Assembly (NCBI GenBank): GCA_009787835.1
Contig: WQSN01000018.1
Coordinates: 5,323 to 45,746, forward strand
Origin: Treponema sp.
GTDB taxonomy: Bacteria > Spirochaetota > Spirochaetia > Treponematales > Breznakiellaceae
Direction: 5' to 3'
Length of the DNA stretch: 40,424 bases
The notes under the pieces are model-generated. The model made no database searches. It was not told where the DNA came from and worked only from the letters and a program-made list of their open reading frames with translations. Below are positions 32,321 through 40,424 of the stretch, piece after piece (the stretch's first letter is position 1; each line of letters begins with the position of its first letter). A program made the translations under genes and the position numbers.

Positions 32321-34132
32321 TTACGATTTTTTCTTCTTTTTTGCCGGGGCAATTACTGTGGGCGCAGGAGGCGGTTCCTTCGCGCGCTTTGCCATAACAT
32401 ATTTATTAATTATCACCTGCTGTACCATTGTCAGGATATTGGAGAAAATCCAGTATATCAGCAAGCCGGACGGTACATCATAAAGTATAAAGAAAAATAC
32501 TATTGGCATAACATACATCATCATTTTCATCTGTGTATTTGACTGCTGACCGGGCATCTGGGTAACCTTACCGTAAAGAAGCTGGGAACCAACATAGATG
32601 AACGGCAGGAGCCTTAACGCTGACCATCCCAGTAATGGTAATCTGAAATTTCCCGGGAAATTCCAAACCGCTTCCGGCACTGAAAGATCCGGTATCCAGC
32701 CCGGGATAAATGTAGCGCCGCGCAGATCAAAATGATTGTTAAAGAGGCCGTACATGGCAATAAATATCGGAATCTGCAGCAGCATTGGCAGGCATCCTGA
32801 GAGCGGGTTGTACCCTTCCTGTTTATAAAAATTCGCCATCTCCGCGTTTAATTTTTGCGGATTACTTTTATATTTATCCTGCAATTCTTTAATTTTCGGA
32901 CCAAGAGCCTGCATACGCAAAGTGGCTTCGGAACCCTTTTTTGTTAATGGGAAGAATAAAATTTTTATAAACAAGGTGAGCATTATAATCGCTACGCCGT
33001 AATTGGGAACAATTTTGTAAAATAAAAGGAGAAACCATTTTAGTATTTTTTCCAGGGGAGCCAGTATTCCGCGTGAGCTTGCGGCTTCTACCAGATTTGG
33101 ATCTATCAGGTTAAATTCATTCCTGCCGGTGTTATAAATCGAAAGAGCATCCTGGGATTTCGGACCCAGATAAAAACGGTAAGTATCCGAAACTCTTGAA
33201 GTATTTACGGCAGGGCGGATTATATTCATCCTTGAAGCGGAGACAATTCCAGGTTCAGCTTTTTCTGAAAAATTAATACTGTATGGCGGCGCGATATAGG
33301 GAATCGCGATAATGGAAAAGTACTTGCCCGAAATTGCCGCCCATGCCGGATTAGTATCAATTAAATCATTAACTTTCGCGTTTTTTGATTTGCCGTTTGT
33401 ATATGTGGCGTACTGTCTGTAATCATAATGATCGAGTTTTTCAAATCTGGGACCAATCTGCGGGCCAAAAGCGAGTGTATAAGCACTGCCGTTAAAATTA
33501 AAACCCGGAACCGAATATCCGCCGTCAAGGGTAACTGTCATTTCAAACATATAATCCCTTGGTTTAAACTCGTACCGTTTAGTCAACCGGAACACGCCGT
33601 CTGTACTGGATGAAGACGACGCAGATGGAACTGCAAAATCCCGGTAAAATTCCACAATATAGTCTGTCAGCCGGTTTACATGGAAGTATGAAGTAACCGG
33701 CTGCGCGTCAAGACCGCCGAAGGCTATTGAAAAAGCCTGCGCCTTATTTGTGCCTGATAGAATCATGTTGACATTGTCGTGTTTATCAAAATGATCGTTC
33801 AGTGTCCAGGAAATCATATTGCCGCCAGCATTGGTAAGAATTGCGGTTATCGATTCTGTACGGATTGTTATTTGCTGTTCTGTCAGCGGACCTGTGTCTA
33901 CCGGTGCGTTTGCAGGAGATGTAACAGGAGAAGAAGGCTGAACAGGAGCCTGTATAGTTTCCACAGTTGGCGGCGGAGTTTCTCTGAAATATTCATTATC
34001 TGTCACTACCGGAGTTACCGGAGCCTGAACAACAGCGGGGTTTTGCGCCGGATATAATATTCCCTGTATAACATAAAAAACAATCAGTACAAGAGTAGAG
34101 AGCACTACAGCTAAAATTGTATTCTTTTCCAT
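32321..34132 (-). CDS. yidC: Membrane protein insertase YidC
   Basis: The 603-residue YidC/Oxa1 insertase integrates proteins into the inner membrane. It has an N-terminal helix (ILAVVLSTLVLIVFYVIQG), a long Pro/Thr-rich linker, a large periplasmic P1 domain (about 100-345), and the conserved core with five membrane helices, including NYGVAIIMLTLFIKILFFPL and the amphipathic EGYNPLSGCLPMLLQIPIF segment. The C-terminus is a lysine-rich tail (KKKKKS), as in YidC proteins that contact ribosomes. It is a Gram-negative type by its P1 domain. GGAAG precedes the ATG. Confidence 0.97.
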   Translation of the reverse strand: MEKNTILAVVLSTLVLIVFYVIQGILYPAQNPAVVQAPVTPVVTDNEYFRETPPPTVETIQAPVQPSSPVTSPANAPVDTGPLTEQQITIRTESITAILTNAGGNMISWTLNDHFDKHDNVNMILSGTNKAQAFSIAFGGLDAQPVTSYFHVNRLTDYIVEFYRDFAVPSASSSSSTDGVFRLTKRYEFKPRDYMFEMTVTLDGGYSVPGFNFNGSAYTLAFGPQIGPRFEKLDHYDYRQYATYTNGKSKNAKVNDLIDTNPAWAAISGKYFSIIAIPYIAPPYSINFSEKAEPGIVSASRMNIIRPAVNTSRVSDTYRFYLGPKSQDALSIYNTGRNEFNLIDPNLVEAASSRGILAPLEKILKWFLLLFYKIVPNYGVAIIMLTLFIKILFFPLTKKGSEATLRMQALGPKIKELQDKYKSNPQKLNAEMANFYKQEGYNPLSGCLPMLLQIPIFIAMYGLFNNHFDLRGATFIPGWIPDLSVPEAVWNFPGNFRLPLLGWSALRLLPFIYVGSQLLYGKVTQMPGQQSNTQMKMMMYVMPIVFFFILYDVPSGLLIYWIFSNILTMVQQVIINKYVMAKRAKEPPPAPTVIAPAKKKKKS

Positions 34133-34178
34133 TTCACTTCCTTAAACAAAAAACTAAACAAATTCCCGGGCATATCAA

Positions 34179-34388
34179 TTATGGAACCGGATCATATCCG
34201 CCTGCATGAAACGGGTGGCAGCGAAAAATCCGTTTTAAAGCCATGAAACAACCGTGCAGGACGCCGTATTTATTTACCGCCTCAAAAGCATAGGACGAAC
34301 AAGTAGGATAATACCTGCACGCGGGCGGAAAATGCACAGATATCGCATTTTGATAAAACCTGATAAATAACAGCGCTATATTTTTCAT
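34179..34388 (-). CDS. yidD: Membrane protein insertion efficiency factor YidD
   Basis: The 69-residue protein is a compact YidD with the signature cysteine/tyrosine core PACRYYPTCSSYA and the GGYDPVP end. YidD aids insertion of membrane proteins alongside YidC. The first 4 nt overlap the rnpA stop, so translation is coupled. Length is typical. Confidence 0.95.
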   Translation of the reverse strand: MKNIALLFIRFYQNAISVHFPPACRYYPTCSSYAFEAVNKYGVLHGCFMALKRIFRCHPFHAGGYDPVP

Positions 34389-34879
34389 CCCAATAAACCG
34401 GCCCTGGAAAATAGAAATTCAATCTGTTCCAATCTGTCAGAAAGAGCCATGTTTTTTTTCAACTCTGATTCCGGATAAACCAGCAGGATCATATCATGAC
34501 AGCCGTATTCCCGAACCGAAGGTTCGCCGGACGAAGATTCCCGTCCGGATAGGCATGGGCGAAGCAGCCTGTAAGCTTCACGACCAAGACGCCTCGCGCG
34601 GTTTCTGGCGACTGCATTCCATTCAGAAGCCTGATTCTTTTTGAAAACTCTGGAAAAAGTAAAACAAATTCTGTTATAGGGTAAATCATTTTTTAAAACA
34701 AAAAGTTTTACTCCGCTATAATTGTATTGTTTGCCTTTGCCAAAAACTTCACGAATCTCGTTTCTTCTCTTTAAATGTTCCTCCCGCCTAAAGCGAAAAT
34801 TTGACCGGGAAACCGGCGTTTTAGCCTGACTCATTTGCAAACAGCTCATTCGCGAGCTGCTTTGCATGGCAGCGGTCAT
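34385..34879 (-). CDS. rnpA: RNase P protein component, with unusual insertions
   Basis: About 165 residues; the protein subunit of RNase P, which trims tRNA 5' ends. The core FRFRREEHLKRRNEIREVF, GVKLFVLKND and the signature NRARRLGREAYRLLRP are present. Against the family it has an N-terminal extension of about 30 residues rich in Ser/Met, a short insertion QASEWN before AVARN, and a second insertion around SGRESSSGEPSVREYG. Both the extension and the second insertion are encoded by perfect hairpins (34837-34865 and 34512-34548). ATG 34879 is chosen; an in-frame TTG at 34897 is possible. rpmH ends at 34914. Confidence 0.9.
   Translation of the reverse strand: MTAAMQSSSRMSCLQMSQAKTPVSRSNFRFRREEHLKRRNEIREVFGKGKQYNYSGVKLFVLKNDLPYNRICFTFSRVFKKNQASEWNAVARNRARRLGREAYRLLRPCLSGRESSSGEPSVREYGCHDMILLVYPESELKKNMALSDRLEQIEFLFSRAGLLG
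34512..34548. repeat. Two back-to-back hairpins inside rnpA
   Basis: CGAACC, loop GAA, GGTTCG (34512-34526) is followed at once by CCGGACG, 8-nt loop, CGTCCGG (34527-34548). They encode the apparent insertion RESSSGEPSVR of RnpA. The first shares the core AACC-GAA-GGTT with the luxS terminator stem at 2860-2874. Confidence 0.65.
34837..34865. repeat. Hairpin inside the rnpA 5' extension
   Basis: GCAAACAGCTC, loop ATTCGC, GAGCTGCTTTGC: about an 11-bp stem with one offset base, in the region coding for the non-conserved N-terminal extension of RnpA. Confidence 0.6.
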
Positions 34880-34913
34880 TCCTTTTTCCCCATTCAAGGG
34901 GGCATTCTCACTC

Positions 34914-35069
34914 TTAATAAGGTTTTTTCTCGTCAGAAATAGTCAGCTTAAGCCGACCTTTCGCCCTGCGGCGCTTCAATACCAGCCTTCCGCCCCGCGT
35001 TTTCATGCGGGCGCGAAACCCAAATTTACGGTTTCGTTTTACTTTGCTGGGTTGATAAGTCCGTTTCAT
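34914..35069 (-). CDS. rpmH: 50S ribosomal protein L34
   Basis: A 51-residue basic protein beginning [20 protein letters not shown], the L34 signature, and continuing with [18 protein letters not shown]. It ends DEKKPY. Standard neighbour of rnpA; AGGAG lies 8 nt before the ATG. It is the first gene of the minus-strand rpmH-rnpA-yidD-yidC-jag operon. Confidence 0.97.
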   Translation of the reverse strand: MKRTYQPSKVKRNRKFGFRARMKTRGGRLVLKRRRAKGRLKLTISDEKKPY

Positions 35070-35219
35070 GGTTTCTTCTCCTATATACAAGGTTTACTAT
35101 CGCAAACCAAAGGTCTTAAAATTATTCAGGTCTTCAGAATAGAGCATTGAGAAGAAATAATCAAGTGGTGGTTCAATTTGGCTGAGATTTTTAGGCTTCA
35201 TAATCATAAAATATCTTTC

Positions 35220-35264
35220 AAACCGGTTTTTTCAATTGACAATATTTTAAAAAATTTATATTAT
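35220..35264 (+). promoter_or_regulatory. Strong promoter of the YbjN-like/pspA operon
   Basis: Consensus TTGACA (35236-35241), exactly 17 nt, TATTAT (35259-35264), about 50 nt before the ATG at 35316. A 10-bp perfect palindrome AAACCGGTTT (35220-35229) lies just upstream of the -35 and could be a regulator site. The divergent gap 35070-35315 shows no other gene. Confidence 0.65.
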
Positions 35265-35315
35265 TGGGAATAATTTATTTTTTCATACGAAACGAAATGA
35301 GGTATAGGGAATAGT

Positions 35316-35738
35316 ATGGCAGACAGTAAAATCGAACAATATCTGATTGATTTGATGATTACTTATCATCAGATTGATTTAAATCTTTGGCTACTGGACG
35401 ACGAAACGCGCTCATTGCAGGGAGTTGCGGTTATGCAGGCGGATCCTTTGGTAATTATCAGAGCGGAAATAATGGACGTTCCAAAGACCAATGTTCTGGA
35501 ACTTTTTACCAAGCTTCTTGAGTTAAATGCTTCAGATGTAATACACGGCGCTTACGCGCTTGACAGTGCTAACCAAAAAATCGTTTTAATTGATACTTTG
35601 CAGTATAACAACATGGATTATGATAATTTCAGGGCATCTTTAGACTCCTTTGGACTGGCTTTAACCCAGCATTATCCAGTTCTTTCAAAATATAGAGAAA
35701 AATCGGCCGGTATGAACGCGGAAAACGGGGGAGCCTGA
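35316..35738 (+). CDS. YbjN/CesT-like small acidic protein
   Basis: The 140-residue cytoplasmic protein has alternating helices and strands resembling the YbjN / type III secretion-chaperone fold (VMQADPLVIIRAEIM, LFTKLLELNASDVIHGAYAL). It has no signal peptide or membrane segment. Its stop is 1 nt before the pspA start, so the two are one operon, with a near-consensus promoter. A role in envelope-stress response together with PspA is inferred from this linkage. Confidence 0.6.
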   Translation: MADSKIEQYLIDLMITYHQIDLNLWLLDDETRSLQGVAVMQADPLVIIRAEIMDVPKTNVLELFTKLLELNASDVIHGAYALDSANQKIVLIDTLQYNNMDYDNFRASLDSFGLALTQHYPVLSKYREKSAGMNAENGGA

Positions 35739-35739
35739 T

Positions 35740-36429
35740 ATGGGTATTTTTTCAAGATTAAGGACACTGATAGCCTCAAATGTAAATGATTTGATTGGCA
35801 AGGCTGAAAAACCGGAAAAAATGTTAAATCAACTCATTATAGAGATGAATGAACAGTTAATTGAGTCCAAGAAAGCAGTCGCAATGGCAATTGCTGATGA
35901 AAAAAAGCTGGAACGGGAAAAAGATAGCCAGTATGCCCAGTCCAAGGAATGGGAACGTAAAGCGATGCTGGCTGTTAACAATGGAAAGGATGACTTGGCT
36001 AAAGAGGCCCTGTTGCGCAAGCAGGAGTACGATAACGCGGCTGCTGAATATCAAAAACAGTGGGAAGCCCAGAAAACATCGGTAGAATCACTTAAAGAAA
36101 GCCTGCGGGAGCTTCAAAATAAGATTGAAGAAGCTCAGCGCAAGAAAAACCTTCTTGTTGCCCGTGCTAAACGCGCTGAAGCCCAGCAGAAGATTCAAAA
36201 TACTATCTCCACTGTATCTGGTAACAAGAGCGCCTTTGAAGCGTTCGACAGAATGGCGGCAAAAGTTGATCAAATGGAGGCCATGGCAGACGCGTCTAAG
36301 GAACTGGAAGATTTTACCAACAATAACGATCTGGAAAGACAGTTTAAAGCGCTGGAAAAATCTGATGTCACGGCGGATGCTATGCTCCTGGAGCTTAAAG
36401 AAAAGATGAAAGCGCTGCCGGAAAAATAA
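35740..36429 (+). CDS. pspA: PspA/IM30/Vipp1-family membrane-stress protein
   Basis: The 229-residue protein is almost entirely coiled coil, with the PspA N-terminus (MGIFSRLRTLIASNVNDLIG, an amphipathic membrane-binding helix) and MLNQLIIEMNEQLIESKKAV. PspA proteins form ESCRT-III-like rods that shield damaged inner membrane. No pspF-like activator, pspB or pspC gene is in the window. Follows the YbjN-like gene with a 1-nt gap. Confidence 0.93.
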   Translation: MGIFSRLRTLIASNVNDLIGKAEKPEKMLNQLIIEMNEQLIESKKAVAMAIADEKKLEREKDSQYAQSKEWERKAMLAVNNGKDDLAKEALLRKQEYDNAAAEYQKQWEAQKTSVESLKESLRELQNKIEEAQRKKNLLVARAKRAEAQQKIQNTISTVSGNKSAFEAFDRMAAKVDQMEAMADASKELEDFTNNNDLERQFKALEKSDVTADAMLLELKEKMKALPEK

Positions 36430-36591
36430 ACCGCTAAAATTACACCGTATTAATATTTTAATGTTTTTAACCAGTATTTCCTGCCGCCGATTGTGGATAA
36501 CTTGTGAATATTGCCTTAATAAATTAACTGGTGTATATATTTTTATACTTTAATATTTTTTCTTTTAAATATTTCGGCTAACAGGATGTGC

Positions 36592-36616
36592 TAAATCCTT
36601 ACTACATAAGGATTTA
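36592..36616. repeat. 10-bp perfect inverted repeat upstream of fusA
   Basis: TAAATCCTTA (36592-36601) and TAAGGATTTA (36607-36616) with a 5-nt spacer. No T-tract follows, so it is more likely a protein-binding site or structural element than a terminator of pspA. Confidence 0.65.
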
Positions 36617-36779
36617 CGTAATTTATTTATTGGAGTTGCAGGTAAAATTTACTAATAATAACCAATCGTCTGATTTATAACCACAATTTTTTTCAAATTT
36701 TGTCTTGTGGATAACCAGTGGAAAAAACATGTTAATATTTTGATTTATTACCAAAAAACCTTGGTTTTAAACAAAATAC

Positions 36780-36837
36780 TTGCATCGCTTGGTAAATGTT
36801 GTTATATTTTGACATTAAGATGAAATTTGTACATATA
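36780..36837 (+). promoter_or_regulatory. Tandem candidate promoters of fusA
   Basis: First: TTGCAT (36780-36785), 17 nt, TATATT (36803-36808). Second: consensus TTGACA (36809-36814), 17 nt, CATATA (36832-36837). GAGGAG precedes the ATG at 36877. Confidence 0.5.
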
Positions 36838-36876
36838 AAAGTTTTTTAAAAACTTAAATATTGAGGAGTATTTAAC

Positions 36877-38970
36877 ATGAGCATTGATACAGACAGAATG
36901 CGGAATATCGGCATCAGCGCGCACATCGATTCCGGAAAAACCACACTATCAGAACGTATTCTGTTTTACAGTAAGAAAATTCACGCTATTCACGAAGTCC
37001 GGGGAAAGGACGGAGTGGGAGCGACAATGGATCATATGGAACTTGAAAGGGAACGGGGTATTACGATACAGTCCGCCGCGACACAGGTAAACTGGAAAGA
37101 TTATACCATCAATCTGATTGACACACCAGGACATGTTGATTTTACCATTGAAGTTGAGCGTTCCCTGCGGGTGCTGGACGGGGCTGTTTTGGTTCTTTGC
37201 GCGGTTGGCGGGGTACAGTCCCAATCCATCACCGTAGACCGTCAGCTTAAACGCTATAATGTCCCGCGTATCGCTTTTGTAAACAAATGCGACCGTACAG
37301 GCGCCAATCCTTTCAAAGTAAGGATACAGTTGCGTGAAAAACTGGGCTTGAACGCGGTAATGATACAAATTCCAATCGGGCTTGAAGATAAACATGAAGG
37401 CATTGTCGATCTTGTTACCATGAAAGCCGTATATTTTGACGGCGCTCAGGGTGAAACCCTCCGCCATGCGGAAATTCCAGCTCATTTAAAAGACGACGCG
37501 GTTAAGTACCGTGAAGAATTACTGGACGCGGTGTCAATGTTTTCGGATGAGCTTGCGGAAAAATTCCTAAGCGGAGAGACGATAAGCGAAGATGTTATTT
37601 ACACGGCTATCCGCAAAGGCACTCTCGCCGAGCAATTTGTGCCTGTCATGCTTGGTTCCGCCTATAAATTTAAGGGCATTCAGCCATTGCTTGACGGTGT
37701 AACTCATTTTCTTCCCAATCCCGCCGAAGTGAAAAATTACGCTCTTAATCTGGACAAAGACGAAGAAAAAATCGAGCTTTCCGCCGATGAAAAAAGTCCC
37801 ACTGTCGCTCTTGGTTTCAAACTTGAAGACGGCCAGTATGGGCAGATTACTTATGTGCGGGTATATCAGGGAAAAATTAAAAAGGGCGAGGAACTGGTAA
37901 ATACCCGCTCGCGAAAGAAATTTAAAGTCGGACGTCTGGTACGAATGCACGCGGACAGCATGGAAGATATAAGCGAAGGATCACCTGGCGACATTGTCGC
38001 CCTTTTCGGGATTGACTGCGCAAGCGGGGACACTTTCTGCGGCGGCGGTTTGAATTACGCCATGACTTCGATGTTTGTTCCATCTCCGGTTATTTCGCTT
38101 GCGATAACTCCAAAAGATAAAAAAAGCGCCGATCAGATGGCGAAGGCATTGAACCGTTTTACAAAGGAAGATCCGACTTTTCAGACTTATGTCGATCCGG
38201 AATCAAACCAGTGCATAATTAAAGGTATGGGCGAGCTTCACCTTGAAGTGTATATCGAGCGGATGCGCCGCGAATACAAATGCGAAGTAGAAACCGGTAT
38301 GCCGCAAGTCGCCTACCGTGAAGCAATCACTCAAAAAGCGGAGTTCAACTATACCCACAGAAAACAAACAGGCGGCGCAGGCCAATACGGACGCGTCGCT
38401 GGTTACATGGAGCCGTTTGCGGACGGCGACTATGATTTTGTCGATTTGATAAAAGGCGGTTCAATTCCCACCGAATATGTGCCAAGCTGCGATAAAGGCT
38501 TTAAAGAAGCTGTAAAAAAAGGCAGTTTGATAGGTTTTCCAATCGTCAACATACGCTGCGTAATCAATGACGGACAGAGCCATCCTGTAGACTCATCTGA
38601 CATTGCCTTCCAGTCGGCGGCAATCGGCGCTTTCCGCGAAGCGTACAGTAAAGCCAAACCTTGCATTCTGGAACCAATCATGAAAGTATCGGTGGAAGGC
38701 CCTACTGAGTTCCAGGGAAATATTTTCGGTTCCATTAATCAAAGGCGCGGTATAATTTTATCATCCGTCGAGGATGGTCATTTCTCCCGTGTGGAAGCGG
38801 AAGTTCCGTTAAGTGAAATGTTCGGTTACTCAACGGCGCTGCGTTCGCTCACCCAGGGCAAGGCGGAGTTTACGATGGAATTTGAAAAATACAGCAAGGT
38901 TCCCCAGAGCGTGTCGGAAGAATTGATCAAAGACGCAAATTCCGCTGATAAAAAGAGAAAGGAGAAATGA
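36877..38970 (+). CDS. fusA: Elongation factor G, mitochondrial EFG1-like (spdEFG1) type
   Basis: The 697-residue translational GTPase moves tRNAs and mRNA through the ribosome. The G1 motif is AHIDSGKTT (residues 15-23), followed by [14 protein letters not shown] (switch I), DTPGHVDF (G3) and VNKCDRTG (G4), with the C-terminal domains IV and V complete. The [22 protein letters not shown] and [12 protein letters not shown] segments match mitochondrial EFG1 and the spirochaete/planctomycete spdEFG1 class rather than the common bacterial EF-G. It is followed 1 nt later by a P-loop ATPase gene. It stands away from the usual rpsL-rpsG-tuf cluster, which fits a separate EF-G lineage. Confidence 0.93.
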   Translation: MSIDTDRMRNIGISAHIDSGKTTLSERILFYSKKIHAIHEVRGKDGVGATMDHMELERERGITIQSAATQVNWKDYTINLIDTPGHVDFTIEVERSLRVLDGAVLVLCAVGGVQSQSITVDRQLKRYNVPRIAFVNKCDRTGANPFKVRIQLREKLGLNAVMIQIPIGLEDKHEGIVDLVTMKAVYFDGAQGETLRHAEIPAHLKDDAVKYREELLDAVSMFSDELAEKFLSGETISEDVIYTAIRKGTLAEQFVPVMLGSAYKFKGIQPLLDGVTHFLPNPAEVKNYALNLDKDEEKIELSADEKSPTVALGFKLEDGQYGQITYVRVYQGKIKKGEELVNTRSRKKFKVGRLVRMHADSMEDISEGSPGDIVALFGIDCASGDTFCGGGLNYAMTSMFVPSPVISLAITPKDKKSADQMAKALNRFTKEDPTFQTYVDPESNQCIIKGMGELHLEVYIERMRREYKCEVETGMPQVAYREAITQKAEFNYTHRKQTGGAGQYGRVAGYMEPFADGDYDFVDLIKGGSIPTEYVPSCDKGFKEAVKKGSLIGFPIVNIRCVINDGQSHPVDSSDIAFQSAAIGAFREAYSKAKPCILEPIMKVSVEGPTEFQGNIFGSINQRRGIILSSVEDGHFSRVEAEVPLSEMFGYSTALRSLTQGKAEFTMEFEKYSKVPQSVSEELIKDANSADKKRKEK

Positions 38971-38971
38971 T

Positions 38972-39679
38972 ATGTTATTAAGCGAATTAATATCAAGAAG
39001 TCCCATCAGGGTTTTTGAGCAATCCATACACGGCGGACTGAAACCAGGCGAAACCGGCGTTATCGCTTCACCTAACGGTGTTGGAAAAACATCGGTTCTT
39101 GTGCAGCTTGCCATGGATAAGCTTCTGCAGGGTAAAAAAGTTATTCATGTTTCTTTTACGCAGCACAAACATTATGTGCCGTCGTGGTATGAGGACATAT
39201 TTACAGAACTGACTGCCAGGAAAAATCTTGAGAACGCCGCGGAAATTAAAGACAATATGGTTAAGCACCGTGTACTGATGAACTTTAATCAGGACGGAGT
39301 AACAAAAGAACAAATCCTGAAAAGTCTGCGCGCAATGATTATAGACGGCGGTTTCAAGGCCGACTCAATCATTATTGACGGTTTTGATTTTTCGCGCACA
39401 GACAAAGACAGCATGGCCAATGTTAAAAATTTCGCGACAGAGATGGGCGTGTCGGTGTGGTACAGTTGTTCTGTAAATGACGCCGCCTCGCAGCAGTACG
39501 ATAAAGATAACATTCCGGTTTTGCTCAGCGGTTTTATTGATCTAATTGACGTTGTTATAATTCTGCATCCCAGGACGGATTATATTAAACTTTCCATTTC
39601 AAAGGACAGGAATTCGCCAATATCCAAATCGAATGAAATGCGCCTTGACCCAAAGACATTGTTAATACTGGAAGTGTAA
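38972..39679 (+). CDS. RecA/KaiC-like P-loop ATPase
   Basis: The 235-residue protein has a Walker A-like loop SPNGVGKTS (about residues 33-41) and a Walker B strand IIIDGFDFS (about 132-140), within a RecA/KaiC-like core. No DNA-binding or membrane domain is visible. The LQLAMDKLLQGKKVIHVSF-type helix-strand after the P-loop is typical of KaiC/RAD55 ATPases. The ATG overlaps nothing but follows the fusA stop by 1 nt, suggesting tight coupling. I do not recognise a named family; a role connected to translation is only inferred from position. Confidence 0.7.
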   Translation: MLLSELISRSPIRVFEQSIHGGLKPGETGVIASPNGVGKTSVLVQLAMDKLLQGKKVIHVSFTQHKHYVPSWYEDIFTELTARKNLENAAEIKDNMVKHRVLMNFNQDGVTKEQILKSLRAMIIDGGFKADSIIIDGFDFSRTDKDSMANVKNFATEMGVSVWYSCSVNDAASQQYDKDNIPVLLSGFIDLIDVVIILHPRTDYIKLSISKDRNSPISKSNEMRLDPKTLLILEV

Positions 39680-39722
39680 AGTTTAAGCTAAACCTTGAGC
39701 TTTTTGTATATATGTTTTTATA

Positions 39723-40424
39723 TTACTTTCCCAATCCGAATTTATAACCGACAGCGGCTTTATTCACTGTAACGCCATCTATTCCTGTCGTATCGGGATT
39801 TACAGAAGGTACAGCAAGATATTGCAAGAAAAGTTTCCCGGACCCCAAGTTAACATCGAGGGTTGCACCCCAGGCGAGACCCATGAGTATAGCATAACCC
39901 GCATTAACCGAAAATCCTACCGGACCAATATCCGCACCAACTGTTGCTTGAATAGGTATTATTGGATATATTCCCCCTCCATCAAATTCATACGTTATGC
40001 CTAACATTGTTTCCAATCCCAACTTGAATGCGAATATGTTTGAGAGTGCAAATCTAAGCGGGACAAAATTAAATACTACTCCTCCTGATACTAAAGGGGA
40101 ACCGTTCGATCTGGAAACGATGTTACCAAAATTGTTATATTCTTCATTCCAACTAGCACCGCCTAAGCTTATAAAACCGCCGAGGTACATCATCCTTGCT
40201 TGCGGTGATTGCGATTTTTTCTGTGTTTCAGGCGTGATTTCAGGTATCAATGGAATAAGCATATTGCTATTACCGGATACTTGGGAATGCGTTATCCCGT
40301 CAGTATTTATTATCGCCTCTGTATATTTTATCGCCAATGCTGTTGCTGTATACTTATATGTTGTTTGGGAAACCATACCGCCAAAATCATTACTGGGGAT
40401 TAATTCTTTAATTTCCTGTACATC
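39723..40424 (-). CDS. Outer-membrane beta-barrel-like protein, 5' part beyond the window
   Basis: The frame is open across the right edge: 16 codons upstream of the first internal ATG continue without a stop (DVQEIKELIPSNDFGG), so the true start lies outside. The visible 233 residues become Gly- and aromatic-rich toward the C-terminus with alternating strands (GLAWGATLDVNLGSGKLFLQ) and end KFGLGK, typical of an outer-membrane barrel. No family is recognised. It converges with the P-loop gene; the 43-nt gap shows only a weak possible hairpin. Confidence 0.65.
   Translation of the reverse strand, partial: DVQEIKELIPSNDFGGMVSQTTYKYTATALAIKYTEAIINTDGITHSQVSGNSNMLIPLIPEITPETQKKSQSPQARMMYLGGFISLGGASWNEEYNNFGNIVSRSNGSPLVSGGVVFNFVPLRFALSNIFAFKLGLETMLGITYEFDGGGIYPIIPIQATVGADIGPVGFSVNAGYAILMGLAWGATLDVNLGSGKLFLQYLAVPSVNPDTTGIDGVTVNKAAVGYKFGLGK

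Larger units (their letters stand above)
36430..36876. other. AT-rich gene-free gap with DnaA-box-like sites and inverted repeat
   Basis: This 447-nt gap has no gene. It carries two perfect DnaA-box sequences TGTGGATAA (36492-36500 and 36706-36714), a near match TGTGAATAT (36504-36512), a strongly AT-rich block (about 36530-36580), and a 10-bp perfect inverted repeat TAAATCCTTA/TAAGGATTTA (36592-36616). The right end holds two candidate fusA promoters. It could be a replication origin, a DnaA-regulated promoter, or only an AT-rich leader. Confidence 0.5.

Noticed and set aside
39690..39712. Possible terminator after the P-loop ATPase gene
   Set aside because: Short 5-bp stems and a broken T-tract; too weak to call.
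1..40424. tRNA, rRNA, IS element, prophage or CRISPR array
   Set aside because: Gaps are short and show no cloverleaf, transposase, terminal repeats with target duplication, or repeat-spacer pattern.

Overview
The window looks like a chromosomal segment of a spirochaete, most likely Treponema or a close relative. The evidence is a mitochondrial-EFG1-like elongation factor G, a CheX-type phosphatase, a YbjN-like/PspA pair, signal-peptide proteins with CsgG/LpoB-like domains, and many barrel-like outer-membrane proteins, in moderately AT-rich, densely packed DNA. The taxon is inferred from protein features only. I saw no phage, IS element, CRISPR array, rRNA or tRNA.

Layout. 1-3393 (minus): luxS, glyS, two tiny membrane-protein genes, a PfkB sugar-phosphate kinase and the start of another gene. 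3502-5112 (plus): a secreted barrel-like protein. 5223-11861 (plus): a five-gene signalling cluster of single-domain response regulator, CheX-like phosphatase, degenerate diacylglycerol-kinase-fold protein, and two paralogous membrane kinases with CheA-like Hpt and ATPase modules but no CheW domain. 11858-17936 (minus): an alkyltransferase-like DNA-repair protein, leuA, cimA, ilvB and type II pantothenate kinase. 18031-22606 (plus): fructokinase, a small barrel protein, two paralogous secreted modular proteins (one with a CAP domain) and a DUF3597 protein. 22662-23250 (minus): a HicAB toxin-antitoxin pair. 23341-29724 (plus): MoxR, DUF58, and a transglutaminase fused to a TPR protein. 29740-30645 (minus): a DHH phosphoesterase. 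30802-35069 (minus): rpmH-rnpA-yidD-yidC-jag plus a secreted protein. 35316-39679 (plus): YbjN-like, pspA, an AT-rich gap with DnaA-box-like sites, fusA and a P-loop ATPase. 39723-40424 (minus): an outer-membrane-like protein cut by the window edge.

How the genes work together. The signalling cluster contains kinases, receiver and phosphatase but no DNA-binding output; the lipid-kinase-fold protein is the obvious candidate effector, which makes this the best candidate for an undescribed system. The minus-strand biosynthetic operon supplies 2-oxo acids for leucine, isoleucine and valine and ends with the first CoA-pathway kinase. The rpmH-to-jag operon is the usual ribosome/RNase P/membrane-insertion cluster.

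Other points: three genes (glyS, the 56-residue ORF, hicA) have a -10-like hexamer exactly 6 nt before an ATG with no good ribosome-binding site, suggesting leaderless mRNAs. Small hairpins with a TTC/GAA loop sit inside apparent insertions of glyS and rnpA. The gap before fusA resembles a replication-origin or DnaA-regulated region.
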